Assembly: GCA_922989275.2 (NCBI GenBank)
Contig: OV277868.1
Span: 51,644,216-51,708,215 of the forward strand
Direction: 5' to 3'
DNA length: 64,000 nt
Source: Gari tellinella
Taxonomy: Eukaryota; Mollusca; Bivalvia; Cardiida; Psammobiidae
In this document: positions 10,789 to 21,766 of the stretch, one piece after another
Position numbering within the stretch: the stretch's first letter is position 1
How the letters are laid out: every line of letters begins with the position of its first letter
Translations under genes and position numbers: made by a program
Notes under the pieces: generated by a model
Seen by the model: only the letters and a program-made list of their open reading frames with translations
Database searches by the model: none
Told to the model about the DNA's origin: nothing

Positions 10789-11018
10789 GGCCCGTTTCAT
10801 AAAACTTCATACAACAAAAACGGTCGCACTTTAATATACATTTAATTTCTGATTTCTCTATCTAATACTGTCTTGTGACAACTCTTTGTAATAGTCTTTT
10901 GAAGACGACTCCAAAGAGATGTCACAAGACAGGATTAGATGGGAAAATAAATAAAAATTTAGCCTTTTATAATCTGACTTACGACAACATTTGTCGTACG
11001 AAGTTTTATGAAACGGGC
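10789..11018. mobile_element. E-family foldback, copy 3
   Basis: Ends CAGGGGCCCGTTTCATAAAA and TTTTATGAAACGGGCACCTG. The central palindrome is present with small changes. A short B-type right end (GGCAAAGGGTTAA) follows near 11100. Confidence 0.8.
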
Positions 11019-11575
11019 ACCTGCTTTATAGCGATTGTGGCATTCAAAATTAGGCTCATTGTACAGTCAAAAGACCGTGAAGTCGCGACCAGCACTGAGG
11101 CAAAGGGTTAAAACTCGTGATAGCATCAAACAAGGTTTAAGTAAAAAAGGAAGCTCTTATATAATTATAGATTCAAATTGCCTTAAATCAAACAATGTTA
11201 ACGTATGTCAATGGCATTGTAAATGACTTCATGTCTGTGAGTGTTAAAGCAGACGATAAAATTCGGCGGGAAAAGCTTTGGGTTAGATGACTTAAAAAAG
11301 AGTGGATTCGTTAATAGTTTGGGTTTGCTATAGATGTAGTACACATAAAATGCATGTAGGTACATGTATATATAATCCCAATAAATAAATAAATTTTACT
11401 TTCTACTTTATGGCCAAATTACATTTAATAGAAGACCATCAAAGTTTTTGGCAACACAATGAATCTCATCTATCTACACCATCAACAACTCACCAATGGC
11501 GAAACAGTCGAACTCTGATAAGTTGGATTCCTTTAACCAATTACCCCATATCCTGTTTCTAGTTTGAAGACATGT

Positions 11576-11660
11576 TATTATTATTATTATACCCTAGTTA
11601 TATAGCGCTCTTTTCACACAGGAGTTGTGCGTTCAAAAGCGCTTCACATGAAATTATATA
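11576..11660 (-). repeat. Possible SINE/LINE 3' tail (AGCGCTATATAA-type)
   Basis: On the minus strand the order is GCGCTTTTGAACGC, GAGCGCTATATAAC, then an ATT trinucleotide run. Such tails are common at the ends of L2-type retroelements in animals. The body of the element is not recognised. Confidence 0.35.
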
Positions 11661-11857
11661 AATGTACCTACAAAGCGAGAAAGACAAATAACTACATTCA
11701 CAATAAAAATGATACAATATTGAGATGCATGGAAACATGGAAATTCTTTCAATATTATTACCAAGATTATAAAATTGTTAAAATAAGTCTGTAAAATCAT
11801 TTTTATAAAATGAGTCAAATAATTAAAAGATTAATGGCATGATTAAAAACAGAGTGG

Positions 11858-12067
11858 TTTTTTGTTTGTTTGTTTGTTTGTTTCAGTGTAGAGCCGGAGA
11901 GTAGTTCACAAATCGTAAAACGAATGTTTAAAACAATACTCTCCATGTTGTTTGGTTGAATTTGTTTGTTTGTTTGTTTGTTTGTTTGTTTCAGTGTAGA
12001 GCCGGAGAGCATGTCACAAGTCGTAAAACGAATGTTTAAAACAATACTCTCCGTGTTGTTTGTTTGA
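11858..12067. repeat. Tandem pair with TTTG microsatellite
   Basis: Two units of about 108 bp each have TTTG repeats, CAGTGTAGAGCCGGAGAG, a short spacer, and AACAATACTCTCC. The GGAGAG and CTCTCC parts can pair within each unit. Confidence 0.8.
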
Positions 12068-12211
12068 GTATTGTATAATCCATGGCCGTGGTACACCCTT
12101 AGTTCATAAACATAAAGCTGTCCAAGAATTACACCATAGACCCCTAGCCAAATGCTTTCAAAGCGATTGGACAATCCCTACCAGCAAGATCTACCACACA
12201 GGCACAATGTC

Positions 12212-12413
12212 AATTGTGACCATTTAAAGCAGGTTTAAAGTAAAGCAGAATGCGCCTTAAGGCGCATTCTGCTTAACTGTCAGCCTGCTTTAAGCTACTA
12301 TCTATCAGGAAACAATTCTGATGGTACATATTCATGACTGTACAAGTGGAACTATTTTCTTCAGAGGAGGATTAAAGTAAAGGCGTAAAAAGGCGTATTT
12401 ATGGGGTAATGCG
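12212..12413 (-). mobile_element. C-family TTAA MITE, left-truncated
   Basis: Hairpin AAAGCAGGTTTAAAGTAAAG with tip GCGCCTTAAGGCGC, then the C end AAGGCGTATTTATGGGGTAA and GCGTTAA. The left end is absent. Confidence 0.75.
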
Positions 12414-12612
12414 TTAAATAGAACTTACCAGTTTATCTTTAGTTGAATCATACAAATCCGTATATCATATGATAAAACGTGGCTAAGCCACGACGGTTTT
12501 AACTTTGTATTACAGAAAAGTCGACTAAAGCGACATCAAGTTGTAATTATAAATCACGGTGACGGTTCCTTAAACTTTCACACTGCTTTTAATAATCAGT
12601 GAAATGCTACAA

Positions 12613-12852
12613 CCATTTCACTCTCAATGACGCCTTAAAGCGCGTTTACAAACAGTTTGGGTCCTGCTCAGACGCCGCCTAACGCGGTGTCTGATCAGGA
12701 CCCAAACTGTTTGACACTCTTATCGGTATTTATTAAGTCATACAACCTTAAATCTTACTTTGAAACGTGTCTTGCAGACAACAATACTGAAGCAGACGAC
12801 AATAAAGCGATGAAGGAGTAAAAATGTCCCTAAAATTTGATCTTGAAAGGGT
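12613..12852 (+). mobile_element. B-family TTAA MITE, copy 4
   Basis: Starts CCATTTCACTCTCAATGACG and ends GATCTTGAAAGGG before TTTAA. Palindrome arms are GGGTCC and GGACCC. Close to the copy at 45485. Confidence 0.8.
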
Positions 12853-12884
12853 TTAAACGGTGAAAAAAGCGTTTCGATGAATGG

Positions 12885-13275
12885 TCGTACAACATAATTA
12901 TCCGGAATTCCAAGTCAAAACGTGGCTTAGTTCGACGTAAGCGAGTTTGAAATAATAAGGTTAAACTGTAGAGATACGGGTGTACTCGGCTTAACCCAAT
13001 ATCCCATAAATACACCCTTTTACGCCACTCATTTATTCCTCCACTGAAGAAAATATTTTCACTTTATACAGTAATGAATATGAGCCATAAGCAATATTTA
13101 CTACATGTATATGCTAGCAAATGGTAGCTTAAAGCAGGATGAAAGTAAAGCAGAATGCGCCTAAAGGCGCATTCTACTTTACTTTCATCCTGCTTGAAGT
13201 GTTCAACTAATACTAGAAAAAGGCTATGGGGTAATGGGTTAAAGAGAGTTCGAAATATCGCAGTTCGTCTGTATG
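12885..13275. mobile_element. G-family MITE, decayed and interrupted
   Basis: AAAACGTGGCTTAG, GTTCGACGTAAGCGAG and GTACTCGGC match G elements. A C element sits at its TTAA (12991), and the right end resumes at 13243 as AGTTCGAAATATCGCAG. Confidence 0.6.
12995..13238 (+). mobile_element. C-family TTAA MITE, copy 3
   Basis: 244 bp with TTAA on both sides, inserted in a G element. Hairpin tip GCGCCTAAAGGCGC. Confidence 0.9.
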
Positions 13276-13447
13276 AAGGGTTATTTGTTTATAGAGTGGT
13301 GAGACGTTTCTGATGGTTTAAAGAGCGTGCAAATTATAACAAATAGAGGAACGGTAAATTTGTTTTGTACCAGCAAATGTTCTCAGAAATCCATCAACTT
13401 GATTGGTATTTTCGGTATTTCAGAATTTGATATGCCGTTATTCGCGA

Positions 13448-13870
13448 TTAGAGAAGCAAGGCATATAAATCTGTTGATTTATAGATGAGCTTGGCTCTAC
13501 TCGAATTTCGTGAATCTTTGAAGCGATGAATCCATGCGAGCCGAGGTAGAAGTTCCAAACAGAGTACAGAGATGATAATTAGTAGAAGCAGCAGATCTCG
13601 TGTAACCACGCCCCCGGCGAGATATTCCGATTTAGAATACAATGACGTCAATACATGGCATTGGCAAGTATGCTGTTTGTGATATTCATTTATTATAGTA
13701 ATTTAAATTGATGTAATTTTTGTTGAAATTTATTAGATATAGATCTTGATCTACATATCAGATTTGACCATATATATTATATTATATTGTAAATATTTAT
13801 ATGTTTGTACGACGAGAAAGTTTAAGTCAATTAAACGTTCTTCTTCTTATTATTATTATTATTTGTGCAT
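13448..13870. other. Promoter-like and AT-rich stretch, no gene assigned
   Basis: Contains a GC-box-like CCACGCCCCC (13606-13615) and a full CRE TGACGTCA (13643-13650), close together in CpG-richer sequence. It is followed by AT-rich DNA ending in TTC and TTA runs. A 67-codon minus-strand frame covers it but has no recognisable domain. Confidence 0.3.
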
Positions 13871-14084
13871 ATGAAAAATATTTGAATATAATTTATTCCG
13901 CCATCCCACACAAATCATTTTGAAAAACAGTTAAAACCCAGATGGACTCATGATTATAATTCTCAATATAGTCAACATTTAATTGTAATATTCTATATGG
14001 AAGATGGCAGCTAAATGCAGGATAAAAGTAATAAAGAAAGCTCCTCTGTGATTAATTTTAATTCTTCTAACAGCATAGGTAACT

Positions 14085-14245
14085 ATTTTGCAAACAGTCT
14101 GGAGCGTTACGCGGCGTCTAATGAGTATCCAAATTACATGTACTTGACACACATATCAATATTTCTTTAATCAAACAGCTGTAAATCTTACTTTAGAATA
14201 TTAGTTAATGTATCATATTTACAGAAGTTGATATGGCGGTGTTAC
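14085..14245. mobile_element. B-family remnant
   Basis: GCAAACAGTCTGGAGC, GTTACGCGGCGTCTAATG and TATCCAAATT show a palindrome that has lost part of its left arm. AAGTCATAC-type right sequence is degraded. Confidence 0.5.
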
Positions 14246-14251
14246 GTTTAA

Positions 14252-14491
14252 CCCATTACCCCATAGCTTGTTTCTAGTTTTGAAGATAGATTATAACTTA
14301 AAGCAGGTTGAAAGTAAAGCTGAATGCGCCTTATGGCGCATTCTGCATACTTTCAACCTGCTTTAAGCTATCAACAGCTAGGATATATAAAATATTTCTT
14401 ATGGTTTTCATAAATACATGTTTATAAAATGAAACTCCTTCAATGGAGGAGTAAATTAAAGGCGTAAAATGGGTATTTATGGTGTAATGGG
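14252..14491 (-). mobile_element. C-family TTAA MITE, copy 4
   Basis: 240 bp between TTAA sites in reverse orientation (CCCATTACCCCATAGCTTG). Hairpin tip GCGCCTTATGGCGC. Confidence 0.9.
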
Positions 14492-14754
14492 TTAAAGCAG
14501 AGGGTAAATATGACGGAGAAAAGGTAAAGCAGGCGACTGGATAATGATTTAGCAAATATGCTTACTGATTTTAAAATATTAAATATAGACGCCCACCGTT
14601 GAAATTTGTTTTTCATCGAACCTTAGGAATTTCTCCGAAATTCACGTTTAAACATCAAACACGTTTTGATTTCCGTTCCTAAATAGTGTCGTCTACGGCA
14701 GACATCAATGTTCATTTATCTGTAATTTATTTGAGAAAAATATCGTTACAATTT

Positions 14755-14822
14755 CAAATAGTTTGAATATAGATGAGACGCCATGTTATTCGGCGTTTCA
14801 TCTGAATTCAAACAATCTATTT
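14755..14822. repeat. Isolated hairpin
   Basis: Arms AAATAGTTTGAATATAGATG and CATCTGAATTCAAACAATCT around GAGACGCCATG and CGGCGTTTC. This is a GATGAGACGCC variant of the core. Confidence 0.7.
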
Positions 14823-15027
14823 GCACATATTATAACAAGTTCGCCACTGGCTTGCTAAAGCTTAAAAAGCCTTGTATTTTACGGTAATTGGACGCATTTA
14901 TCCATATTTGTATACTTTTTACGCAGTATATTTTCCTTCAAACTATCTATTAATATCCCAATTTTCATCGTAATCAACCTTTTAGAATGCGTCATTTGCG
15001 ATCTAAACCTACAATTACGCCTTTTAA

Positions 15028-15234
15028 CCCTTCACTGCCATGACGTCATATAGTGTAAACACTTGTCTTCTGCTGTTATTTCTCAAATCTAAATTTAGAA
15101 ATTTTAAAACAAGAAATATTGAAACAAATGGAAAACAGTTTGGATCCTGATCAGACGCCGCGTTACGCGGCGTCTGATCAGGATCCAAACTGTTTGTAAC
15201 CAACCGTTTGATTCGGGGTAAGGCGTTGAAAGGG
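15028..15234 (+). mobile_element. B-family TTAA MITE, copy 5
   Basis: 207 bp with TTAA on both sides. Ends are CCCTTCACTGCCATGACG and GCGTTGAAAGGG. The central palindrome is perfect, with GGATCC arms and tip GCCGCGTTACGCGGC. Confidence 0.9.
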
Positions 15235-15508
15235 TTAAATCCATCTCAGGGACTTGCCGACAAAGCACCTTATGTATTACATAAATTGTCTAAATGACAA
15301 TTTTCCTTGGTTGATTTCAGTTTTCTATTTTAATGACGATAATACCTCGCGTTCATCACGAAATTGATGGAACGGTAAATGATACATTTTTGCAAAAAGC
15401 TGGTTCCCTGAAATTTTCTCCTCATCACTTCCGCTCTGCCAAGCAACGTCATTTCACTAATTACGAATGGAAACAATATACGTCGAGAGAGTAGCAGGTC
15501 TCTTGTAA

Positions 15509-15620
15509 GATAGAATAGAATAGAATCTTTATTATGCAATAACTCTAACATGAGCCATGAGCATAGCAACAATAAACACAAATCAGGGAAAACGGTATGG
15601 CAAGATGGCGTTTGGCATAA
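15509..15620 (-). mobile_element. LINE 3' end with ATTCT-repeat tail
   Basis: On the minus strand AATAAAGATTCTATTCTATT follows CATGTTAGAGTTATTGCATA. This resembles the 3' end of a non-LTR retrotransposon with a short pentamer tail. No coding part remains. Confidence 0.45.
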
Positions 15621-15919
15621 TATGTTTTGGTCTACATATGTAGCTGAATATGTTATGATAGGTTATTCAAGCATAAGTCGATATATCGAAGTTCAAAAGT
15701 AATTTCTCATCGTAATCTGTTCTAGATATGGGAGAGACAGACCGATACATTCATGATCTTTTCCGACGGTAAATCTTCATTTATCAAATCATATTTTGCC
15801 AGAACACCTTATTTTATATCATATCGAAACTAATGATTTCATAAACACCTGTTTTAAATGGTTTTTCCTTAACGAGGACGTAGCATTTTGAGAATATCGT
15901 TTGAGCCTCGTAGTAAAGT

Positions 15920-16985
15920 TTAATGTATAGCAATATGTAGTATATAGCACTGCACAGTACAGAGAAGCAGGACGCACTATATAAGAGCAAAGTGCTTCAC
16001 AGCCCAACACAGTGCAATATATAACATAATATATAACAAATTATGATACAGTTAAACACAGTATAGTAAAGTATATATAGTCTAGTGCAGTACAGTTTAC
16101 TATGGCACTATATCGCACATTATACTATTGTATGTCATAATACAACACAGTATAGTACAGTACACTATAGTTCCGTACAATTTAGTGCGACAAAAGAGCA
16201 CATTATGCTACAATATAGCATAGTATATAACAGTATATCGTACATTACAGTACAGTGTATTACGGCACCATATCGTACGGTATGCTATTGAATATCATAA
16301 TACTGCACAGTATAGTATAGTACACTACAGTTTAGCACAACTTCGTACAGCACAATAGAGCACATCATACTATACTATAGCATAGTAAAGTAAAGTTTAC
16401 CACAGCCCAGCACAATTTAGTACGTCATAATATAGAACACTATACCACAGTATAACACACATGCACCACATTATAGTTCGGTGTATTACAGCACATTATA
16501 GCATATTGTGATATAATATATCACTAAACAACTCAGTATAGTATAAAGCATCACAGCACAGTACAATACAATGAAGAAAAATATGTTTTTGTACAGTACA
16601 GCACATTACAGTATATTACAATATAGTACAGTGCAATACAGTACGATTTAGGACGGGACAATATAGCACGGTATTAGATTGTATATCTCTCTATGACACA
16701 CTATAGCACAGCACACTACAGTACAGCACAATGCAGTACAATGTACTACAGTATCTCATGAATTAGAACAGTTTAGTATAGTCCACTACCGCATAGCAAA
16801 TTTTAGCACAACATAATATAGCATATTGTATTGCTGTTTTTCACTAGGCATCGCAACATATTATAGGACAGCACAGAGCATTTTAGTACGACATAAGATA
16901 GTTGAGTATACAGATGTTTGTTACAGTTCAGCACGGTATAGCACTGCACATTGCAACACAGTACAACACAGCACAATTAACCCTG
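15920..16985. repeat. Degenerate TACAG/TATAG pentamer array, about 1 kb
   Basis: Almost all of this stretch can be cut into five-base words such as TACAG, TATAG, TACAC and CACAG, with frequent substitutions. The small frames seen in it come from the repeat. Confidence 0.8.
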
Positions 16986-17003
16986 GTTTTAAAAGCTTTA
17001 TAC

Positions 17004-17071
17004 TGTAACAAGTGTAAACCTAGATCAGATGGCTCATACGAGAGCCCTCCGATCTAGATAAGCACCAGTTA
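17004..17071. repeat. K hairpin
   Basis: TGTAACAAGTGTAAACCTAG and its partner around GATCAGATGGCTC and GAGCCCTCCGATC. It resembles the D core with more divergent arms. Confidence 0.6.
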
Positions 17072-17276
17072 CAAATGATTATTTATTAATTCAGAGCAAG
17101 TTACCGGTACGTGTATTTATGTTTTTAACATAATTATAGGTTATACTACCGCGACTCATAGGGTCACGCTATATTTACAGTTCAAAGTTTCGGACTGTGT
17201 TTCATTCATTCACATTTAAAAAGTATGTAAGTTTTGTACCTTTGATGCAGCATATTTCAGTCTGTTTATTTGAGTA

Positions 17277-18945
17277 CCCCTAAGACGCGCCGCGTGATAT
17301 TGAGGGCGTCTTAGATGATTGTGCAATTGGGGTCAAACTAACAGTCTGCTAAATTTTTTAAAAATGGTTGGTATAGTTAAGACTCATTTTTGTATGTAAT
17401 AATCGGTAATATCATAGTATTTCTGTATAATGCAAGAACCCCTAAGATGTGCCGCGTATATAGAGGGCGTCTTAGTTTTCTGTGTGCGGATGGGCTTACA
17501 TGTACAGCTTTTTAGACTAGGAAACTGGGTAAAGTAGAGAGGAAATTGTTATATGCGACAACATATTTCATTTTCATATTGTTCAACAAATTTAAACGGT
17601 ATGGGCAATTTCAAAGTTAGCAATTTATATTGCTTAGCATAGCACCTGGCAGCTTTGTAGAGCAATTAATGTTTTGAGTGTAACAAATGTGTATAGCTTT
17701 TATGTAAATATGCCGGGCAATGAATCATCGTTCAATCTGTAGTGTCTCTTGTCTTTTTGTAAACGCTTTGTATGTGAAAATAGCTAAGTTTCTTATTATT
17801 GTGCTATTTTCATTTTGTAACAGAAGTAAAAACTTGAAGAAGCTTGGGTTATTCCAATAATATCTGTTAATAAATTGTTTTCTTAGGTCATCGTATACTT
17901 TACATTCAATTACAAAATGGTATTCGTCTTCAAGTACGTTGCAAAATGTGCATTTTCTATGTTCGAATGGAGTCCTGTTTGGCTTACTCCACCTGCCAGT
18001 TTCTACCGCTAATCTATGGGATGATACTCGTAGTCTTGTTAAGGCAATTCGGTATTTCTGAATTCTAACTACCTCTAAATATTTTGATGAATTATGGTCA
18101 AAGAGATGTTTGTATAATAGTGCTCTTGTAGAGTTATTAAGGTTATCGTTTATATCCTGCATATCAATATCTTTTATCCTTTGTTTCAAAGCTTTTAAAA
18201 ATAAACCGGAGTTTCCAACGCCCTGGGCCAACCACACCTCATAGAAACCCAGTTTAGATAGAAGATTTTTAACATGTGTGGCCCAGTTTACAACTCTGGG
18301 ATTTCTGTCAGAGAACATTTTAATACAGTCGTATATCTTTTTGTTATATTTTATTCCAGAGTTTGTACATACCTTCAGCCAGTATTTCACTATATTATAT
18401 AATCGATAGTTTTGAAGTTTGCATCTACCTGTTTCTACGTATATAAAATTATTCTGTGTAGATTTTTTTACGCCTAACAAACGTTTGCAGAAATTCAATT
18501 GAGTTCGTTCAGTAGACATCCCCTTATGAAAACCCCAAATTTCGGACCCGTAGTTAAGTATAGGAAGGATTAGTTTGTCAAATAACTCTAAGGTATGTTC
18601 AGGCGATAAGTCGGTGTATTTACATAAATAACTATTCATTTTAAATATTGCTTTAAGTGACTGACCTGCAAGCATTTTATCAGTTTCACTGAACGACCCC
18701 CCTGAACTAAACATAACCCCTAAATACTTAAACTGTCTCACTATTTCCAGTTCATTTCCATCATAAATAAATTTCAACGTTTTTGATAGTCTACCACCTT
18801 TTTGGAAAATCATTATTTTTGTTTTTGATGTATTAACCACTAGTTTCCACCTTTTGCAGTATTCCTCTAATGCATCTAATGAGTCTTGTAGGCTTTTAGC
18901 ATCATTTGCAAATATAATTATATCGTCAGCATATAACAAAAGGCA
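17277..18945 (-). mobile_element. 5'-truncated non-LTR retrotransposon (LINE)
   Basis: Contains the C-terminal part of a reverse transcriptase (17725-18939) and a putative 3' region at 17277-17724. Two copies of a CTAAGACGC/GCGTCTTAG hairpin lie downstream of the stop at about 17278-17315 and 17439-17476. An in-frame TAA four codons before LYADD marks the 5' truncation near 18945. The exact 3' end is not visible. Confidence 0.8.
17725..18939 (-). pseudogene. Reverse transcriptase fragment of a LINE
   Basis: 404 uninterrupted codons without an ATG; the first codon counted is TTG. Residues 3-6 are YADD, the catalytic palm motif C of reverse transcriptases. Downstream FKYLGV at about residue 72 is the usual motif following the palm. 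A cysteine/histidine cluster (CTFC, then DEYHF and C) lies around residues 330-346, typical of the C-terminal tail of many LINE ORF2 proteins. The endonuclease, fingers and the first half of the palm are missing, so it cannot be active. The open frame suggests a fairly recent insertion. I cannot place the clade safely (CR1/L2/RTE-like are all possible). Confidence 0.85.
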
Positions 18946-19011
18946 CAGTTATCAGGCAAAAGCCGCAGATTATTCTTTGATTTTACGAGCTTTTGAAACG
19001 TGGGTTTTCAG

Positions 19012-19127
19012 GTCTGAAGGATGTGATCAAAAGCTTCTGGAATCGATATGCCTACGATGAGCCAAGATTGTCCTCTGCTTCAATAGATATGTCATCACGC
19101 ATGGACTTAATACGGAGGAAAATATGA
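19012..19127 (+). CDS. Candidate terminal exon, unidentified
   Basis: After a pyrimidine-rich TTTTCAG, a frame reads GLKDVIKSFWNRYAYDEPRL, continues with SSASIDMSSRMD, and stops at TGA after RRKI. Composition is charged and exon-like, and the sequence is not part of any repeat family seen here. No upstream partner exon was found. The opposite strand is also open over this stretch, which weakens the case. Function unknown. Confidence 0.3.
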
Positions 19128-19285
19128 AGGACCCTGAACATTGAATTGACAACAGCGTAGACGAAGATCAGACACAGTTTTGAAAATACAATAGAGAAGA
19201 TGGTATTCTTAACCAATTCAATAAAACTAAACGCAAACGCAATGCAAAAAGGGTAGAAAGTTTCTTGAATATTTGAGCGCATGTA

Positions 19286-19531
19286 CAGTGGAGAATTTGT
19301 TATTCTTTCCCGTTTAAACGCAAACGTACGCAAACGCAAAGCACTAAAACGTTGAAAAGAACAACTTTTTAACAATTCTGATAATTCATATTTATCTTGG
19401 TGGCAAACAGTTTGGAGCCTGGTCAGACGCCGGGTTACCCGGCGTCTGATCTGGCTCCAAACTGTTTGCACTGCAAATAATAGTTTTAGCGTAAACGCGT
19501 TTATTGGGAAAGAATAACAGATTCTCCACTG
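19286..19531 (+). mobile_element. A-family MITE, copy 6
   Basis: 246 bp between TA sites. The palindrome has GGTCAGACG in the left arm. The reverse frame stays open through the element and beyond it. Confidence 0.9.
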
Positions 19532-19544
19532 TATATTCGCTTAA

Positions 19545-19781
19545 ACCCATCACTGCATAATACACATTTTAACACGGTTCCATTTAATAATTCCTCCACT
19601 AAAAATATTTGTTTCATTTTATACAGTAATGAATGTGCAACATGAAAACTTTCCTATATCGTAACTGATGGTAAATTAAAGCAGGATAAAAGTAAAGCAG
19701 ACTGTACAGTCTACTATACTTGCAACCTGTTTTAAGTGGTCGTCTGTCTCCAAAACGAGGAAACAGGTTATGGGTAAAGGT
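19545..19781 (+). mobile_element. C-family TTAA MITE, copy 5
   Basis: TTAA at 19541 and 19782. The hairpin core is short, with a tip reading GACTGTACAGTC. It abuts a D element and shares the TTAA between them. Confidence 0.8.
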
Positions 19782-19785
19782 TTAA

Positions 19786-20016
19786 CTCATTGAACCCTAG
19801 TGACATTTACCCCAAATGAACATTTTAAGAGTACACTTGTCCTATGCAAACAGCGAAGTCCCTGTTCAGAGGGGTCCTGCAGGAGCCCTCTGATCAGGTA
19901 CTTCACTGTTTGTCATTTTGCAAATTATTACAAAAGACAACCCTAAATAGTCTAAAATGGACCAGCCATTATTGTAAACAGGAATTGTCCATTGGAAGTT
20001 CCAGGGGATAATGGGT
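19786..20016 (-). mobile_element. D-family MITE, copy 3
   Basis: Starts CTCATTGAACCCTAGTGAC and ends CCAGGGGATAATGGGT, then TTAA. Palindrome arms GAAGTCCC and GTACTTC. Confidence 0.8.
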
Positions 20017-20077
20017 TTAATTGACACTGTGACAACCTTTGCAAACAGCTGGGGTCCGTAAACTTACCGACTGTTAA

Positions 20078-20318
20078 CTCATTCACCCCTGAAACTTTAA
20101 ATGGACAATTCCAGTCTATAATTAAATCTATTCCATTTTGAACAATTAGGGAGGGTTTTAACAATATTTAACAAAGTGACAAGCAATGTAGACCCTGATC
20201 AGAGGGCTCCTTAAGGAGCCCTCTGATCAGGGTCGTAACTATTTGCATAGGACAAATGTACTCATGATAGGTATATGATTTGTTCAGGACGAGTATACTC
20301 GTCGCTAGGGTTGAATGT
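20078..20318 (+). mobile_element. D-family MITE, copy 4
   Basis: TTAA then CTCATTCACCCCTGAAAC. The central palindrome GACCCTGATCAGAGGGCTCC pairs with its complement, tip CCTTAAGG. It ends GACGAGTATACTCGTCGCTA, then GGGTTGAATG. Confidence 0.85.
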
Positions 20319-20334
20319 TTAAAATATATAATCG

Positions 20335-20398
20335 TTTGATCCAGATGAAACACCAATTTACTAGGCATCTCATCTAGAATTTAAACTGTGTGTAATAT
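20335..20398. repeat. Decayed hairpin
   Basis: CGTTTGATCCAGATGAAAC pairs loosely with ATCTCATCTAGAATTTAAAC. It is the GATGAGACGCC core type. Confidence 0.5.
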
Positions 20399-20423
20399 TT
20401 ATACAACTAGCCTTCAACACTAA

Positions 20424-20655
20424 TATAACTCATTGCACCATAAATACACCTTTTTAAGCTTTTGATTTATTCCTCGAAAAAGAATAAAATAGTTCTACTA
20501 TCTACAGTTATCAATATGTATGATAAAATAGTTTCTATATTCGAAAAGATGGTAGCTTAAAGGAGGTTGAAAGTAAAGCAGAATGTGTTTTACGTCACAT
20601 TCTGCCTTCCAGTTTGATCACCTATCTTCAAAACTAGAAACAAGTAGTGGATCAG
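20424..20655 (+). mobile_element. C-family MITE, decayed
   Basis: CTCATTGCACCATAAATACAC, TTTATTCCTC, hairpin GGAGGTTGAAAGTAAAGC with tip TTTTACGTCAC, then CTTCAAAACTAGAAACAAG. The right TTAA is lost. Confidence 0.7.
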
Positions 20656-20835
20656 CTAGCGTAACCATATCCTTATAAGAGTTCGAAAACATAACAATTC
20701 GTTAGTTTCACTGGGTAGATATTAGTGTTTTCTTCTGACCTGTCGGAGTTATTTTTAGATTGAATTTCAAAGGGATGAGTTTTCTCTACATCCAGTTAAT
20801 GATACGGATAGCTGTAATTTTTGTGCATACTCATT

Positions 20836-21065
20836 AAAGTAGAGGATACCTTATTCTTTCCCGTTTAAACGCAAACGCAATGCACTAAACTGTGGAAATT
20901 TACTTTTAGACATTTTAACTATATTTTTAATCTGAGTAGCAAACAGATTGGAGCCTGATCAGACGCCGGGTTACCCGGCGTCTGATCTGGCTCCAACCTG
21001 TTTGCAATGGAAATAATAGTTTTAGTATATAAATGCGTTTTTGGGAAAGAATAAAATATCAGTAA
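20836..21065 (+). mobile_element. A-family MITE, diverged
   Basis: The ends have drifted (AAGTAGAGGATACCTTATTC and AATAAAATATCAGTAAAGTT), but CCCGTTTAAACGCAAACGC, the GACGCCGGG palindrome and TTGGGAAAGAATA are clear. Confidence 0.7.
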
Positions 21066-21439
21066 AGTTAGCGCAGCGGTCTCGTGCTGCACGAGGATCA
21101 TGCTTATCTCAAGTTGGAAAGTGTCAGACTATATAGATCCAATGTTACCCTGTTATCTATTTACCATTATGAACTATTCTGTTCTAACAATAACTCTGAC
21201 AGGCCAGAAAAATCGAACAATATATGCATAGCTCAGCGATTAGGAATAAAACACTGACGTTTGCCTTTCCTCCTTCGAAAACTTTTTTTCGGCTAAAAGT
21301 AAATTATCATTCAATCACGCAATCGATATATTTCTATTAAATATCAGGTTTTGGAGCGAGGTTAGGATCTAATTATTACTGTTAAAAAATAAGAACAACG
21401 TTGGTTTTCGGCAAATTCACGCATGCGCACTAAGACAGG

Positions 21440-21590
21440 TGGTCATCCGATCGAGGAGCCCTCTGATTAGGATCAGTACTGTTTGTAATTTTACAAAATA
21501 GCGTTTTAACACTTCTGAAAAATAAAAATAGTCTATACTTATATGGAAATTTTGATTTTTCATTGAAAGATTCAGGCATAAATTAGTAGA
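21440..21590 (-). mobile_element. D-family remnant
   Basis: GAGGAGCCCTCTGATTAGGAT, AGTACTGTTTGTAATTTTAC, AATAGTCTATAC and GATTCAGGCATAAA follow the D order. One palindrome arm is missing. A further D left-end fragment (TTCATTCCTGAAACTTC) lies at 21694-21766. Confidence 0.55.
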
Positions 21591-21766
21591 AAAGTTTCTT
21601 CTCTTAAAGACTGAAACACCTTCTAAAACAAAACCCTATCTATTGACATATAAAATATAATTCCTCCATAAGTAAACATACTACAGTTTGTCTTATTCAT
21701 CCTTCATTCCTGAAACTTCAAATGAGCATTTCGAGTTTTCAAATCTGTCTAGTCAAAATTTGACTA

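Noticed and set aside
16085..17008. Frames of 60-68 codons with many tyrosines and threonines
   Set aside because: Products of the TACAG pentamer array.
17725..18939. Functional reverse transcriptase gene
   Set aside because: The frame starts at the YADD motif with an in-frame stop just upstream; the N-terminal half of the protein is absent.
21068..21110. tRNA-like GTTAGCGCAGCGGTCTCG with a CTCGTGC/GCACGAG stem
   Set aside because: A D-arm and anticodon-like stem are suggested, but there is no B box or acceptor stem downstream.
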